Notes: generated from the letters alone by a model not told the origin. 19,669 nucleotides of DNA from Sulfurimonas sp. (GCA_015487435.1 WFPU01000275.1:1-19669), one strand, 5' to 3'. Positions 6,921-14,340 are shown, counted from the first letter of the stretch. Numbers and translations are program-made.

Positions 6921-7454
6921 TTAGTCTATATACTCATTCTTAAACTCTACATACCTTTTAGCTGAAGCATAGAGCTCTTTTATCTCTTCATCTGTTAGTT
7001 TTCTAATAACTTTTGCAGGTGCTCCCATTATTAGTGAGCGTGGTGGAAACTTTTTATTTTTTGTTACAAGTGAGTTAGCACCAACTATGCTTTCTTTGCC
7101 AATTACAGCGCCATCAAGTATTGTGGAACTCATTCCAATTAAACAAGCACTCTCAACTGTACAACCGTGAAGCATTACACGATGACCAATGGTTACATCA
7201 TCGCCAATGATGGTTGGGCTTCCATCACCGATTTTTCTCTCTTTGCCTTTGTGGTGAGTCACATGAATCATGCTTAAATCTTGAACACTTACCCTGTCTC
7301 CAATTGTTATGTAGTGAACATCGCCTCTAACGACAGTTCCAAACCAGATAGAACAATCTTCTCCACAAACAACATCTCCAATAACATCAGCCGATGGTGC
7401 TATCCAAGTGTTTATTCCCAGTTTAGGAGTATAATCTTTAAATTTATGTATCAT
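6921..7454 (-). CDS. Gamma-class carbonic anhydrase-like hexapeptide protein (YrdA/PaaY family)
   Basis: 177 residues forming a left-handed beta-helix, seen as [LIV]-G-x-x hexapeptide repeats from about 10 to 135, then a C-terminal helix (LTDEEIKELYASAKRYVEF). Metal ligand candidates match gamma carbonic anhydrase: His64 (VQDLSMIH), His91 and His96 (IGHRVMLHGC). Arg43 and Asp45 (VVRGDV) and Gln58 are the conserved partners near the active site. The acidic loop carrying Glu62/Glu84 of the archaeal Cam enzyme is not evident, as in CamH/YrdA-type members, so activity may be low or need redox/metal activation. It lies 4 nt after ppk and is probably last in the lnt-ppk unit. Likely trimeric and cytosolic. 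Alternatives: a hexapeptide acyltransferase, less likely with three His ligands present. Confidence 0.83.
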   Translation of the reverse strand: MIHKFKDYTPKLGINTWIAPSADVIGDVVCGEDCSIWFGTVVRGDVHYITIGDRVSVQDLSMIHVTHHKGKERKIGDGSPTIIGDDVTIGHRVMLHGCTVESACLIGMSSTILDGAVIGKESIVGANSLVTKNKKFPPRSLIMGAPAKVIRKLTDEEIKELYASAKRYVEFKNEYID

Positions 7455-7458
7455 TATA

Positions 7459-9555
7459 TTAACTTTCTAAAAATAATCTAGATGCAAGTTGTTCTATAGA
7501 ACTAGATGATTCTTTTTTTGTTGCTTTTGAAACTCTATTTACATAATCTTCTATAAGTTTATGGTTATTTATTGATTTATTATTATCGCGTTTTACTTTT
7601 ATATATGAACCATCACTTTGGAGTTCATGAGCTAAAGAATTGTCAGCTATTTGTAAATTTAAAATCTGTATGATTTTATTACGAGAAACTTCATCTTTAA
7701 TACCTGTTAAAAGCTCAATTCTACGAACAAGATTTCTAGGCATCCAATCTGCTGAAGATATATAAACACCAGTTTTGTCATTTTTGAAGTAAAAAACTCT
7801 TGGGTGTTCTAAGTACTTTCCTAAGATAGAGATAACTCTAATATTTTCACTTATTTCTGGAATGCCTGGTTTTAAACAACAGATACCGCGAACAATCAAA
7901 TCTACTCTTACACCAGCTTGGCTAGCTTTGTATAATGCACGGATAACATCTTCATCTACTAAAGAGTTTATTTTTGCAACGATTCTTCCCTTATCACCTT
8001 TACGAGTTTCGTTGTGAATTAGAGAAAGTATTTTTGGTTTTATTTGAGTTGGTGCCATATAAAGTTCATTTAGGTTACCTTTTTTACTAAAACCAGTTAA
8101 AAAGTGAAAAAATCTTGTTAAATCATTTGTAATCTCATCTTTAGAGGTCATATAACTCATATCTGTATAGATTTTTGCAGTAGCTGGGTTATAGTTACCA
8201 GTACCTAAATGTGCGTATTGTTTTAGTTTTCCATTTTTACGCCTTGTCACAAGCGCTGCTTTTGCATGGACTTTGAAACCTTTAATCCCATATATTACAT
8301 GCGCTCCAGCTTTTTCAAGTGCTTTTGCCCAAATGAGGTTATTTTCTTCATCAAATCTTGCTTTTAATTCAACCATAACTGTTACTTGTTTTTCACTTTC
8401 ACTAGCATTCATAAGTGCTTGAACAATTGGAGAATTTGTACCAGAACGATAAAGTGTCATCTTGATTGATACAACATCTTTATCTTTTGAAGCATCTTGG
8501 ATAAGTTTTACTACAGGCTCAAAGCTTTCATAAGGGTGGTACATCAATACATCTTGTTTTTCAAGAATTGTAAAGATATCTTCATTGGCGTGAAAAGGTG
8601 GTAACATTTTTGGTTTAAATGGGGCAGCTAAAAGATGAGCGAAATCCTTACTTCCTACAATTTGCCACAGAGATGGAAGATTTAAAAATGTATGAAATTT
8701 ATATATATCATCTTTGTAAACATTTGTATGACGGTTGAAAAAGTTAATAATCTCTTCATCTGCATTAATTCCAACTTCAAGTCTAACCATAGCACCTTTA
8801 CGGCGAAGTTTTAGCCCCTCTTCAAGAATCTCCATAAAATCATCAGCCTCCTCCTCTTCTATCTCCATATCTGCATTTCTAGTAACTCTAAATGCAGCAT
8901 ATTTATTAAGGGTATATCCAGGAAAAAGATCTTCAATATGCTGTTCAACTACGCTCTCAACAGGTACAAATAAACCATTTTCGCACTCTATAAATCGATC
9001 AAGAACTCTAGGTACCCTAACAATACCAAACCTTTCAATTGTTACATCATCAATATCATTTAGTTTTACAATTATTCCAAAACTTAGATTGTTTAAGTGG
9101 GGAAACGGATGTGTAGCATCTATGGCAATAGGGATAATTACAGGATAAATTTGTTCATAAAAAAATCTATCTAATTTATTTTTTTGATTTTTGTTTACTT
9201 CATCATACGACTTAACAAGGATACCTTCTTTTTCAACTGAAGATAATATACCACTTAAACAATGCTCAAGAACTTGTTGTTCTTGATGTAGATATTTTCT
9301 GATTTCACGAAGTTGTTGAAGTGGTGTTAGTTTATCAGCTCCAGAGACAATAATTCCAGCCGAAAAAAGCTTTTTAAGACCGGCTACTCTAATCATATAA
9401 AATTCATCTAAATTTGTACCGTATATAGCAAGAAATTTTAATCTCTCTAGTAACGGTAGGCTTTCATCTTGAGCTTGTTTTAAAACTCTAGTATTAAATT
9501 GCAACCATGAAAGTTCACGATTATTGTAAAATTGGGGGTTTTTTAGATTTAACAT
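7459..9555 (-). CDS. ppk: Polyphosphate kinase 1
   Basis: 698 residues, full length for PPK1 (N, H, C1, C2 domains). It reversibly polymerises the gamma phosphate of ATP into polyphosphate. Visible: N-terminal NNRELSWLQFNTRVL (11-25) and NLDEFYMIRV; HPYESFEPV (340-348); KMTLYRSG (365-372); GFKVHAKAALV with the autophosphorylated His430; AHLGTGNYNPATAKIYTD (448-465); and YLEHPRVFYF with His584, the second conserved His. In E. coli these correspond to His435 and His592. The start ATG at 9555 has GGTGA upstream and a TATAAT box about 34 nt away in the gap after lnt. Polyphosphate supports stress survival in Campylobacterota. The gene is intact and shows no odd features. Confidence 0.98.
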   Translation of the reverse strand: MLNLKNPQFYNNRELSWLQFNTRVLKQAQDESLPLLERLKFLAIYGTNLDEFYMIRVAGLKKLFSAGIIVSGADKLTPLQQLREIRKYLHQEQQVLEHCLSGILSSVEKEGILVKSYDEVNKNQKNKLDRFFYEQIYPVIIPIAIDATHPFPHLNNLSFGIIVKLNDIDDVTIERFGIVRVPRVLDRFIECENGLFVPVESVVEQHIEDLFPGYTLNKYAAFRVTRNADMEIEEEEADDFMEILEEGLKLRRKGAMVRLEVGINADEEIINFFNRHTNVYKDDIYKFHTFLNLPSLWQIVGSKDFAHLLAAPFKPKMLPPFHANEDIFTILEKQDVLMYHPYESFEPVVKLIQDASKDKDVVSIKMTLYRSGTNSPIVQALMNASESEKQVTVMVELKARFDEENNLIWAKALEKAGAHVIYGIKGFKVHAKAALVTRRKNGKLKQYAHLGTGNYNPATAKIYTDMSYMTSKDEITNDLTRFFHFLTGFSKKGNLNELYMAPTQIKPKILSLIHNETRKGDKGRIVAKINSLVDEDVIRALYKASQAGVRVDLIVRGICCLKPGIPEISENIRVISILGKYLEHPRVFYFKNDKTGVYISSADWMPRNLVRRIELLTGIKDEVSRNKIIQILNLQIADNSLAHELQSDGSYIKVKRDNNKSINNHKLIEDYVNRVSKATKKESSSSIEQLASRLFLES

Positions 9556-9588
9556 ATTTCACCACTTCTCAAGAATAATATTTTAATC

Positions 9589-9594
9589 ATTATA
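9589..9594 (-). promoter_or_regulatory. Predicted -10 box for ppk
   Basis: The 61-bp lnt-ppk gap contains TATAAT on the minus strand about 34 nt upstream of the ppk ATG, preceded by a T-rich stretch. Predicted start near 9582. Suggests ppk can be transcribed independently of lnt. Confidence 0.45.
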
Positions 9595-9616
9595 TCCAAA
9601 AAAGCTTAAATAACCC

Positions 9617-10834
9617 CTATTTTACGATACCTGTCCCTTTATAGTTTGCAGAATGGTAAATAGTAACACCATTTTTTCGAGCATAATAACGCATAAGTAA
9701 TTTTTGAAGAGTTGGCTCAATAGATGGAGCAAACCAAGCATTATTACTAGTAGCTATTACAAAATTCACATCACCATCATATATCTCTTGAGATGTAGCT
9801 TCATAGCAAATAGCATTTCGAAATTTAACACCTTTGATTGTAAAATCAGTTGGTTGAGTAGCTGTTTCAAAATCAGAAGCGCCTGCAAAAAATTTATTAT
9901 TTATATAATCTTGTGCAAATTTTGGAAGTGGAATATATTCACCAAAAGGGACTAATACTAATTTTTTAGCTACTTGATAGTTTCCATTTTCAAACATATA
10001 AGTTACATTGTAATTATTGCCTTTATCACTCATAAGTGAACCTGCTACTATGGAGATTTTATATGAAAACTTTTTTAAAATATCTATGAGTTTTTCATTT
10101 TCATTCATGTGCAAAGGGAAAACTGATTCAGGAAATACAATAAGGTCATATTTTTCATCAATTGCAGTTTGTATCTCTTTATATACCATCTTAATTGTTG
10201 GAATATATGCTTCATTTGTCCATTTATATTCTTGTTTTATATCTGTCTGGACTAGTTTTATTTTTAATTGACTTTCAGGTTGTGTCATGTAAGAATAGGG
10301 CATGTGAGAATATGCTAAAACTAAAAGCAAAAGAGGGGAGTATTTATATCTATTTTTAATATAATATGGCATAGATAAGGCTAGTAAAACTAAAACAAGT
10401 TGAAATTTTTGTACACCGATATAGCTATCTACAAATAAAAGTTCTATTTGCATCCAATTCCAGTCAAAAGGCTCAAAAAAACTAAGTAAAAAGAGTAAAA
10501 TGGCACGGATGTAAACTTTATCTGTGAGTGATAAAATTCCAAAAAATAACATGTAAACAATACCAAAAAAAAGTGTTATAAATGGAGTTAAGTATCCTAC
10601 TCCATTATACTCAAAGCTATAGCCAATCCAATAAAACCAAAATATTCCTATTAAAAAACCAGCACTTAACACTGCCCTTTTAGAAATATAGAGCAAAAAA
10701 GTTATAGCTATGAGTCCAAAAAAAGTGTTTAAAAATTTGAGGGTGATACCAAAATCTTCAAGATAGATAAAAGCACTAAAAAATAGCGCTGTAATTAAAC
10801 CAGTAGATAAATCTTTAAATAAGGTGTTTTTCAT
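9617..10834 (-). CDS. lnt: Apolipoprotein N-acyltransferase
   Basis: 405 residues from ATG 10834; an in-frame GTG at 10849 overlaps the promoter and is less likely. An N-terminal region of about 180 residues holds roughly six or seven hydrophobic segments, followed by a nitrilase-fold domain. Catalytic residues, numbered from ATG 10834, are Glu236 (VFPESVFPL), Lys291 (AKKLVLVPFGEYIP) and Cys343 (NAICYEAT), matching the Glu-Lys-Cys triad of Lnt. The enzyme N-acylates the lipid-modified cysteine of outer-membrane lipoproteins such as LptE. The protein stops at YHSANYKGTGIVK with no C-terminal transmembrane helix, shorter than the roughly 510-residue E. coli enzyme; short Lnt forms are known in Campylobacterota. 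It is divergent from yajC. Confidence 0.9.
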   Translation of the reverse strand: MKNTLFKDLSTGLITALFFSAFIYLEDFGITLKFLNTFFGLIAITFLLYISKRAVLSAGFLIGIFWFYWIGYSFEYNGVGYLTPFITLFFGIVYMLFFGILSLTDKVYIRAILLFLLSFFEPFDWNWMQIELLFVDSYIGVQKFQLVLVLLALSMPYYIKNRYKYSPLLLLVLAYSHMPYSYMTQPESQLKIKLVQTDIKQEYKWTNEAYIPTIKMVYKEIQTAIDEKYDLIVFPESVFPLHMNENEKLIDILKKFSYKISIVAGSLMSDKGNNYNVTYMFENGNYQVAKKLVLVPFGEYIPLPKFAQDYINNKFFAGASDFETATQPTDFTIKGVKFRNAICYEATSQEIYDGDVNFVIATSNNAWFAPSIEPTLQKLLMRYYARKNGVTIYHSANYKGTGIVK

Positions 10835-10840
10835 AAAAGT

Positions 10841-10855
10841 ATTATACACATTATA
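10841..10855 (-). promoter_or_regulatory. Two overlapping candidate -10 boxes for lnt
   Basis: Minus-strand TATAAT occurs at 10841-10846 and again at 10850-10855. The nearer box would start transcription at about 10834, the A of the lnt ATG, giving a leaderless message; the farther box would give a leader of about 9 nt. No Shine-Dalgarno sequence precedes the ATG, consistent with either. Confidence 0.45.
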
Positions 10856-10867
10856 ATGTTACATTAT
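10853..10867. promoter_or_regulatory. 15-bp palindrome in the lnt/yajC divergent region, candidate operator
   Basis: ATAATGT-T-ACATTAT is a perfect palindrome with 7-bp arms around one base. It touches the farther lnt -10 box and lies about 33 bp upstream of the yajC -10. It is flanked by more symmetric sequence (ACATTATAATGT at 10848-10859 and TACATTATGTA at 10860-10870). AT-richness makes chance occurrence possible. Confidence 0.3.
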
Positions 10868-10899
10868 GTATATTCAGTAAGATATTAATATAGTTTATG

Positions 10900-10905
10900 T
10901 ATAAT
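10900..10905 (+). promoter_or_regulatory. Predicted -10 box for yajC-secD-secF
   Basis: TATAAT at 10900-10905, predicted start near 10912, then AAGGA at 10926-10930, 9 nt before the yajC ATG. The leader is about 28 nt. Confidence 0.6.
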
Positions 10906-10939
10906 CGCGCTAATTTAATCATATAAAGGAAGTTAACAC

Positions 10940-11206
10940 ATGGAACTTTTAAGTCAATTATTGCCATTCATAGTTTTAATAGGAATTATGTATTTCATAA
11001 TTATTCGCCCACAACAAAAAGAGGCTAAAGCAAAAATAGCAATGCTAGCAGCAGTAAAAAAAGGTGATAAAATGATAACAAATGGTGGCTTTATTGTAGT
11101 TATTCATAAAGTGGAAGAACATTTTTTAAGTGTTAAAATGAATGATGATGTAATAGTTAAAATCACAAAAGATGCAATCGCAAGAAAGTACGAGGATGAA
11201 GCTTAA
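10940..11206 (+). CDS. yajC: Preprotein translocase subunit YajC
   Basis: 88 residues. One N-terminal membrane helix (about 5-21, LLPFIVLIGIMYFIIIRP) is followed by RPQQKEAK and a small cytosolic domain with the family signature KKGDKMITNGGFIVVIHKV. It is an accessory member of the SecDF-YajC complex, which assists SecYEG in protein export. Start ATG 10940 has AAGGA 9 nt upstream. It overlaps secD by 11 nt, and yajC-secD-secF order is the usual bacterial arrangement. Intact, normal length. Confidence 0.96.
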   Translation: MELLSQLLPFIVLIGIMYFIIIRPQQKEAKAKIAMLAAVKKGDKMITNGGFIVVIHKVEEHFLSVKMNDDVIVKITKDAIARKYEDEA

Positions 11207-12761
11207 TTATAGAATTGTAATTTTCGCACTTGCGATTGTATTTGGGCTTATATTTTCTGCTCCATCACTTTTTAACCTAAATGAGGGTAAAAAGATAACT
11301 TTAGGGCTTGACCTTCAAGGTGGGCTTCATATGCTTTTGGGAGTAAAAACTGAAGAAGCAACTAAGTCAAAAATAAAATCAATTGCTGCGAGTATAAAAT
11401 TTTATACTAACAAAAATGATATTTTGATAGATTCTTTGAGTTTTGATGGAGAAAATATCTCTTTTATACTTCTTGACTCCGATGATGAGGTTCAAATGCG
11501 TGAGCATTTTGCTAAAACAGAGGGATTAAATGTAGTAGTTGAAGAGGAGCTTTTTTCATTATCTTTAACTCCTGAGGAAGTTATAAATACAGAAGAAGAA
11601 GCAATTACCCAAGCAATTGAGACTATAAGAAATAGACTCGATCAATTTGGTCTTACCGAACCTGTTGTTGCTCGTCAAGGTGCTGAGAAAATTCTTGTTC
11701 AATTAGCTGGAATTAAAACTCAAGAAGAGGAGCAACGTGCTAGAGAGTTGATTAGTCGTGCTGCAAAATTAGAGTTTATGGCTGTAGATGAAAAAAGAGC
11801 TGCTAGAGTAAGTGTAATGACTGATGAAGATGCAGCAGAGTATGATGATGTTATCTTAGAAGATGCTGCAAATCCAGAAAAAAAATATCTTATAAAAGAG
11901 ATTCCAATTCTTGATGGTGGTATGCTTACAGATGCTAATGTTGGATTTGATCAAAATAATCGCCCTGTAATTAATTTTTCATTAAATGCTGAGGGTGCTG
12001 AAATATTTGGTGATTTTACTGGTAAAAATGTAGGGAACAGATTGGCTATTGTACTTGATGGTAAAGTCTATTCTGCTCCAAATATCAATGAACGTATTGG
12101 TGGAGGAAGTGGACAAATTTCTGGTGATTATACAGTTATGGAAGCTAAAGATTTAGCTATTGCTCTTCGTTCAGGCGCATTATTAGCCCCTGTATATATG
12201 ATGGAAAAACGTTCAGTTGGACCAAGCTTAGGTGCTGATAGTATTAAAGCTTCTTTGGTTGCATTAGTTGGTGGATTTGTTTTAGTAATTATTTTCATGA
12301 TGGTTTATTATCGAGCGGCTGGTGTTATTGCTAATATCGCATTAATTGCAAACTTGCTTATTATTTTAGCAGTAATGAGTCTTTTTGGTGCTACTTTAAC
12401 TCTCCCTGGTATGGCTGGTATTGTACTGACTGTAGGAATGGCAGTTGATGCCAATGTTATTATCTCTGAGCGTATTAGAGAGTTACTTTATGAGGGCAAA
12501 TCTATGCATAAAGCTATTGAAGATGGTTATTCAAATGCGATGCGTGCAATTTTAGATGCAAATATTACTACTTTGATTGCAGCAGTTGTTCTTTATGCTT
12601 ATGGAACAGGTGCTATTAAAGGCTTTGCTGTAACAATTAGTATTGGTATTTTAGCCTCTATGCTTACTGCAATTTTGGGTACACACGGTATTTATCAGAT
12701 GTTAGAATCAAAGATACAAAAAAGTAAAAATAACCGTTTTTGGTTCGGAATTAAGGATTAA
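11196..12761 (+). CDS. secD: Protein translocase subunit SecD
   Basis: 521 residues from ATG 11196. This start is preferred to ATG 11172 because it gives MKLNYRIVIFALAIVFG, placing TM1 at the very N-terminus as in other SecD proteins. TM1 is followed by GLDLQGG (37-43), a large periplasmic region containing DQFGLTEPVVARQGAEKI, and then five TM helices with SVGPSLG before TM2, VGMAVDANVIISERIRE in TM4 (Asp418 is the proton-path Asp), and GTGAIKGFAVTISIGI in TM5. SecD with SecF uses the proton gradient to pull exported proteins into the periplasm. GAGG abuts the ATG, so initiation probably depends on translation of yajC, with which it overlaps by 11 nt. secF follows after 2 nt. Confidence 0.96.
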   Translation: MKLNYRIVIFALAIVFGLIFSAPSLFNLNEGKKITLGLDLQGGLHMLLGVKTEEATKSKIKSIAASIKFYTNKNDILIDSLSFDGENISFILLDSDDEVQMREHFAKTEGLNVVVEEELFSLSLTPEEVINTEEEAITQAIETIRNRLDQFGLTEPVVARQGAEKILVQLAGIKTQEEEQRARELISRAAKLEFMAVDEKRAARVSVMTDEDAAEYDDVILEDAANPEKKYLIKEIPILDGGMLTDANVGFDQNNRPVINFSLNAEGAEIFGDFTGKNVGNRLAIVLDGKVYSAPNINERIGGGSGQISGDYTVMEAKDLAIALRSGALLAPVYMMEKRSVGPSLGADSIKASLVALVGGFVLVIIFMMVYYRAAGVIANIALIANLLIILAVMSLFGATLTLPGMAGIVLTVGMAVDANVIISERIRELLYEGKSMHKAIEDGYSNAMRAILDANITTLIAAVVLYAYGTGAIKGFAVTISIGILASMLTAILGTHGIYQMLESKIQKSKNNRFWFGIKD

Positions 12762-12763
12762 TC

Positions 12764-13735
12764 ATGGAATTTTTTAAATATACAAGAACCTATAACTTTA
12801 TGGGCAAATCAAAATTTGCTATGATCTTTTCAATAATTTTAGTTTTAAGTTCTTTTGTTCTTTTGATGACAAAAGGTTTAAACTATGGTGTTGATTTTGC
12901 TGGTGGAACAATAGTTCAAGTAAAGTATGACAAAACAGCTCCAATAGATACTATGCGAGAAAAATTAAAATCTAATGAGCTTTTTAGCGGTGCTAGTATT
13001 ACAGAATTTGGTTCGCCTGATGAAGTTGTAATTCGAATGAAAACTACTACTTCTAATATAACTGTAGATATTGGTGATATTACACGTGAAGCTTTAAAAG
13101 GAACTGGTAATTATGAAATTCGTCGTGTTGATATAGTTGGTCCAGTTGTTGGTGCAGAGCTTAAAGAAAAAGGTATTATGTCCTTAATTTTAGCAACGAT
13201 AGGGATTTTAATCTATGTAGCATTTAGATTTGAGTGGCGTTTTGCTGTAGCTTCTATTATTGCACTTGTTCATGATATTACTATTGCCCTAGGTGCTATA
13301 ACACTTGTTGGACTTGATGTAAATCTTGATGTACTAGCAGCACTACTTACTATACTTGGGTATTCCTTAAATGATACTATTATTGTATTTGACCGTATTC
13401 GTGAGGGTGTAACAGAGAACAAAAATACTTCACTTTTTGATAGTATAAATGAATCCGTCACGAGGACATTACCAAGGACTACTTTAACCTCACTTACTAC
13501 TTTTTTTGTTGTATTTACACTATTTATGTTTGGTGGTGAGATTATTCATGCATTTGCATTTACACTTTTAGTTGGTGTGATAGTTGGTACTTACTCATCA
13601 GTTTTTGTAGCATCACCTATCTTACTTAAATTTGGTTTTAGTGTTAAAGATTATCATCAAAAACTAGCTAAAAAAGCAAAAAGAGAAGCAGAAAAAGAGC
13701 GTATGCGTTCTCAATATGAATCTGGAACTCTTTAG
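12764..13735 (+). CDS. secF: Protein translocase subunit SecF
   Basis: 323 residues, typical. TM1 (about 18-36) leads to GVDFAGG (42-48), a small periplasmic domain, then VGPVVGAELKEKG before TM2 and five clustered TM helices. LTILGYSLNDTIIVFDRIREG holds Asn203-Asp204 in TM4, the counterpart of the SecD proton-path segment. The C-terminus is a charged cytosolic tail (KKAKREAEKERMRSQ). Start ATG 12764 with AAGGA 12753-12757. Last gene of the yajC-secD-secF unit; a hairpin follows 20 bp after the stop. Confidence 0.97.
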   Translation: MEFFKYTRTYNFMGKSKFAMIFSIILVLSSFVLLMTKGLNYGVDFAGGTIVQVKYDKTAPIDTMREKLKSNELFSGASITEFGSPDEVVIRMKTTTSNITVDIGDITREALKGTGNYEIRRVDIVGPVVGAELKEKGIMSLILATIGILIYVAFRFEWRFAVASIIALVHDITIALGAITLVGLDVNLDVLAALLTILGYSLNDTIIVFDRIREGVTENKNTSLFDSINESVTRTLPRTTLTSLTTFFVVFTLFMFGGEIIHAFAFTLLVGVIVGTYSSVFVASPILLKFGFSVKDYHQKLAKKAKREAEKERMRSQYESGTL

Positions 13736-13755
13736 TAAATAGCCTACTATTATAA

Positions 13756-13776
13756 GATGAGGATCTACTCCTCATC
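13756..13776 (+). terminator. Hairpin after secF, possible terminator
   Basis: GATGAGGA (13756-13763) and TCCTCATC (13769-13776) form a perfect 8-bp stem with loop TCTAC, 20 bp after the secF stop. The following plus-strand bases are CCCCTAAAA, so the U-run of a standard intrinsic terminator is missing. It may act as a weak terminator or protect the 3' end of the message. Confidence 0.4.
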
Positions 13777-13818
13777 CCCTAAAAGTCACTTTTCAGTCTA
13801 TCCTTAACAATTTTTGAG

Positions 13819-13824
13819 TATAAT
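13819..13824 (+). promoter_or_regulatory. Predicted -10 box for leader RNA and DUF6394-leuS unit
   Basis: Perfect TATAAT preceded by a T-run (TTTTTGAG). Transcription would begin about 13831, which coincides with the first base of the predicted closing helix of the leader RNA. A separate promoter here fits the hairpin that closes the secF unit. Confidence 0.6.
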
Positions 13825-13830
13825 CATATT

Positions 13831-14001
13831 AATTTTATAAATAAAAAGAGGCATTAACGCCGTGGGCTTCCTGCCAAAGGAAACCAAGTGTTAACGTAAA
13901 CATTGGAATCTAGGTGCCCCCTTGTGGGTATATTTCCAATGCTGTGATTAAATAATAGGGGAAGGTTCCCTTAAATTTATGAAATAAATTAAAGGATATC
14001 T
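13831..14001 (+). ncRNA. Structured 5' leader RNA, candidate translational riboswitch of unknown class
   Basis: The 171 nt between the predicted start and the ATG at 14002 fold well by eye. Closing helix: 13832-13842 with 13975-13985 (11 bp, one G-U), extended by 13846-13851 with 13968-13972 (one bulge). Hairpin A: 13854-13860 with 13888-13894, then TGG/CCA, then TTCCT/AGGAA with loop GCCAA. Hairpin B: CATTGGAA 13901-13908 with TTCCAATG 13934-13941. Loop B has CCCCT (13918-13922), complementary to AGGGG (13957-13961) in the 3' junction. Alternative hairpin: 13969-13980 with 13984-13995 (11 bp, one mismatch, loop GAA) buries the AAGGA (13992-13996) of the next gene and excludes the closing helix. 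I do not recognise a known class; a free sRNA is the main alternative. Pairings are read directly; switching is inference. Confidence 0.55.
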
Positions 14002-14340
14002 ATGGATTGGGGTAAAGTAATTTATGTGTTTTTCTCTTTAATGAGCTTGACATCAATTGCGGGTTTTTTATATGAACATAGTGCAGTTGCACTTTTTGTG
14101 GCAGCAAGTTTAAACTTAGTATCAACATTTTTAAAAATTGGTGTAAGAAATCTTCTCTCAGCTGAACTATTAGCATCATCTCTTGTAGCAGATTTACATC
14201 TTATACCTGCTTTTATATACTTAGTAGTATTTGGAAATTTGGAGTGGGCTATAGCACTTACAATAGGTGCTTTAATCGCAAATGTTTTCTCAGTGGGTAT
14301 TGTTTATATAGAAAGTTCAAAAACAAACGAAGATTACTAA
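14002..14340 (+). CDS. Small four-TM membrane protein (DUF6394-like)
   Basis: 112 residues, very hydrophobic, with about four membrane helices: 5-23, 27-45, 58-80 and 82-103. Charged residues are few; ASLNLVSTFLKIGVRNLLSAE between TM2 and TM3 and LVADLHLIPAF in TM3 are the most distinctive segments, and I associate them with the DUF6394 family of uncharacterised proteins. Start ATG 14002 with AAGGA 5-6 nt upstream, inside the leader RNA's switching hairpin. An equivalent conserved membrane protein lies between secF and leuS in H. pylori (HP1548, from memory), so the position is old. leuS follows after 38 bp. Its biochemical role is unknown; being the first gene under a structured leader makes transport or sensing of a small molecule or ion worth considering. 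Confidence 0.8.
   Translation: MDWGKVIYVFFSLMSLTSIAGFLYEHSAVALFVAASLNLVSTFLKIGVRNLLSAELLASSLVADLHLIPAFIYLVVFGNLEWAIALTIGALIANVFSVGIVYIESSKTNEDY

Noticed and set aside
8735..9148. 137-codon plus-strand frame inside ppk
   Set aside because: Serine-rich low-complexity antisense shadow of a full-length PPK1.
11172..11195. SecD start at ATG 11172
   Set aside because: It adds eight polar residues before the first membrane helix and has no ribosome site; ATG 11196 gives the normal SecD N-terminus.
13831..13990. 6S RNA, SRP RNA, tmRNA, RNase P RNA or tRNA in the secF-DUF6394 gap
   Set aside because: No GGAAG-type SRP apical loop pattern, no T-loop GGTTCRA, no tmRNA tag frame, no RNase P core motifs; the fold is a three-way junction rather than the single long bubble stem of 6S. 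6S cannot be fully excluded without a covariance search.
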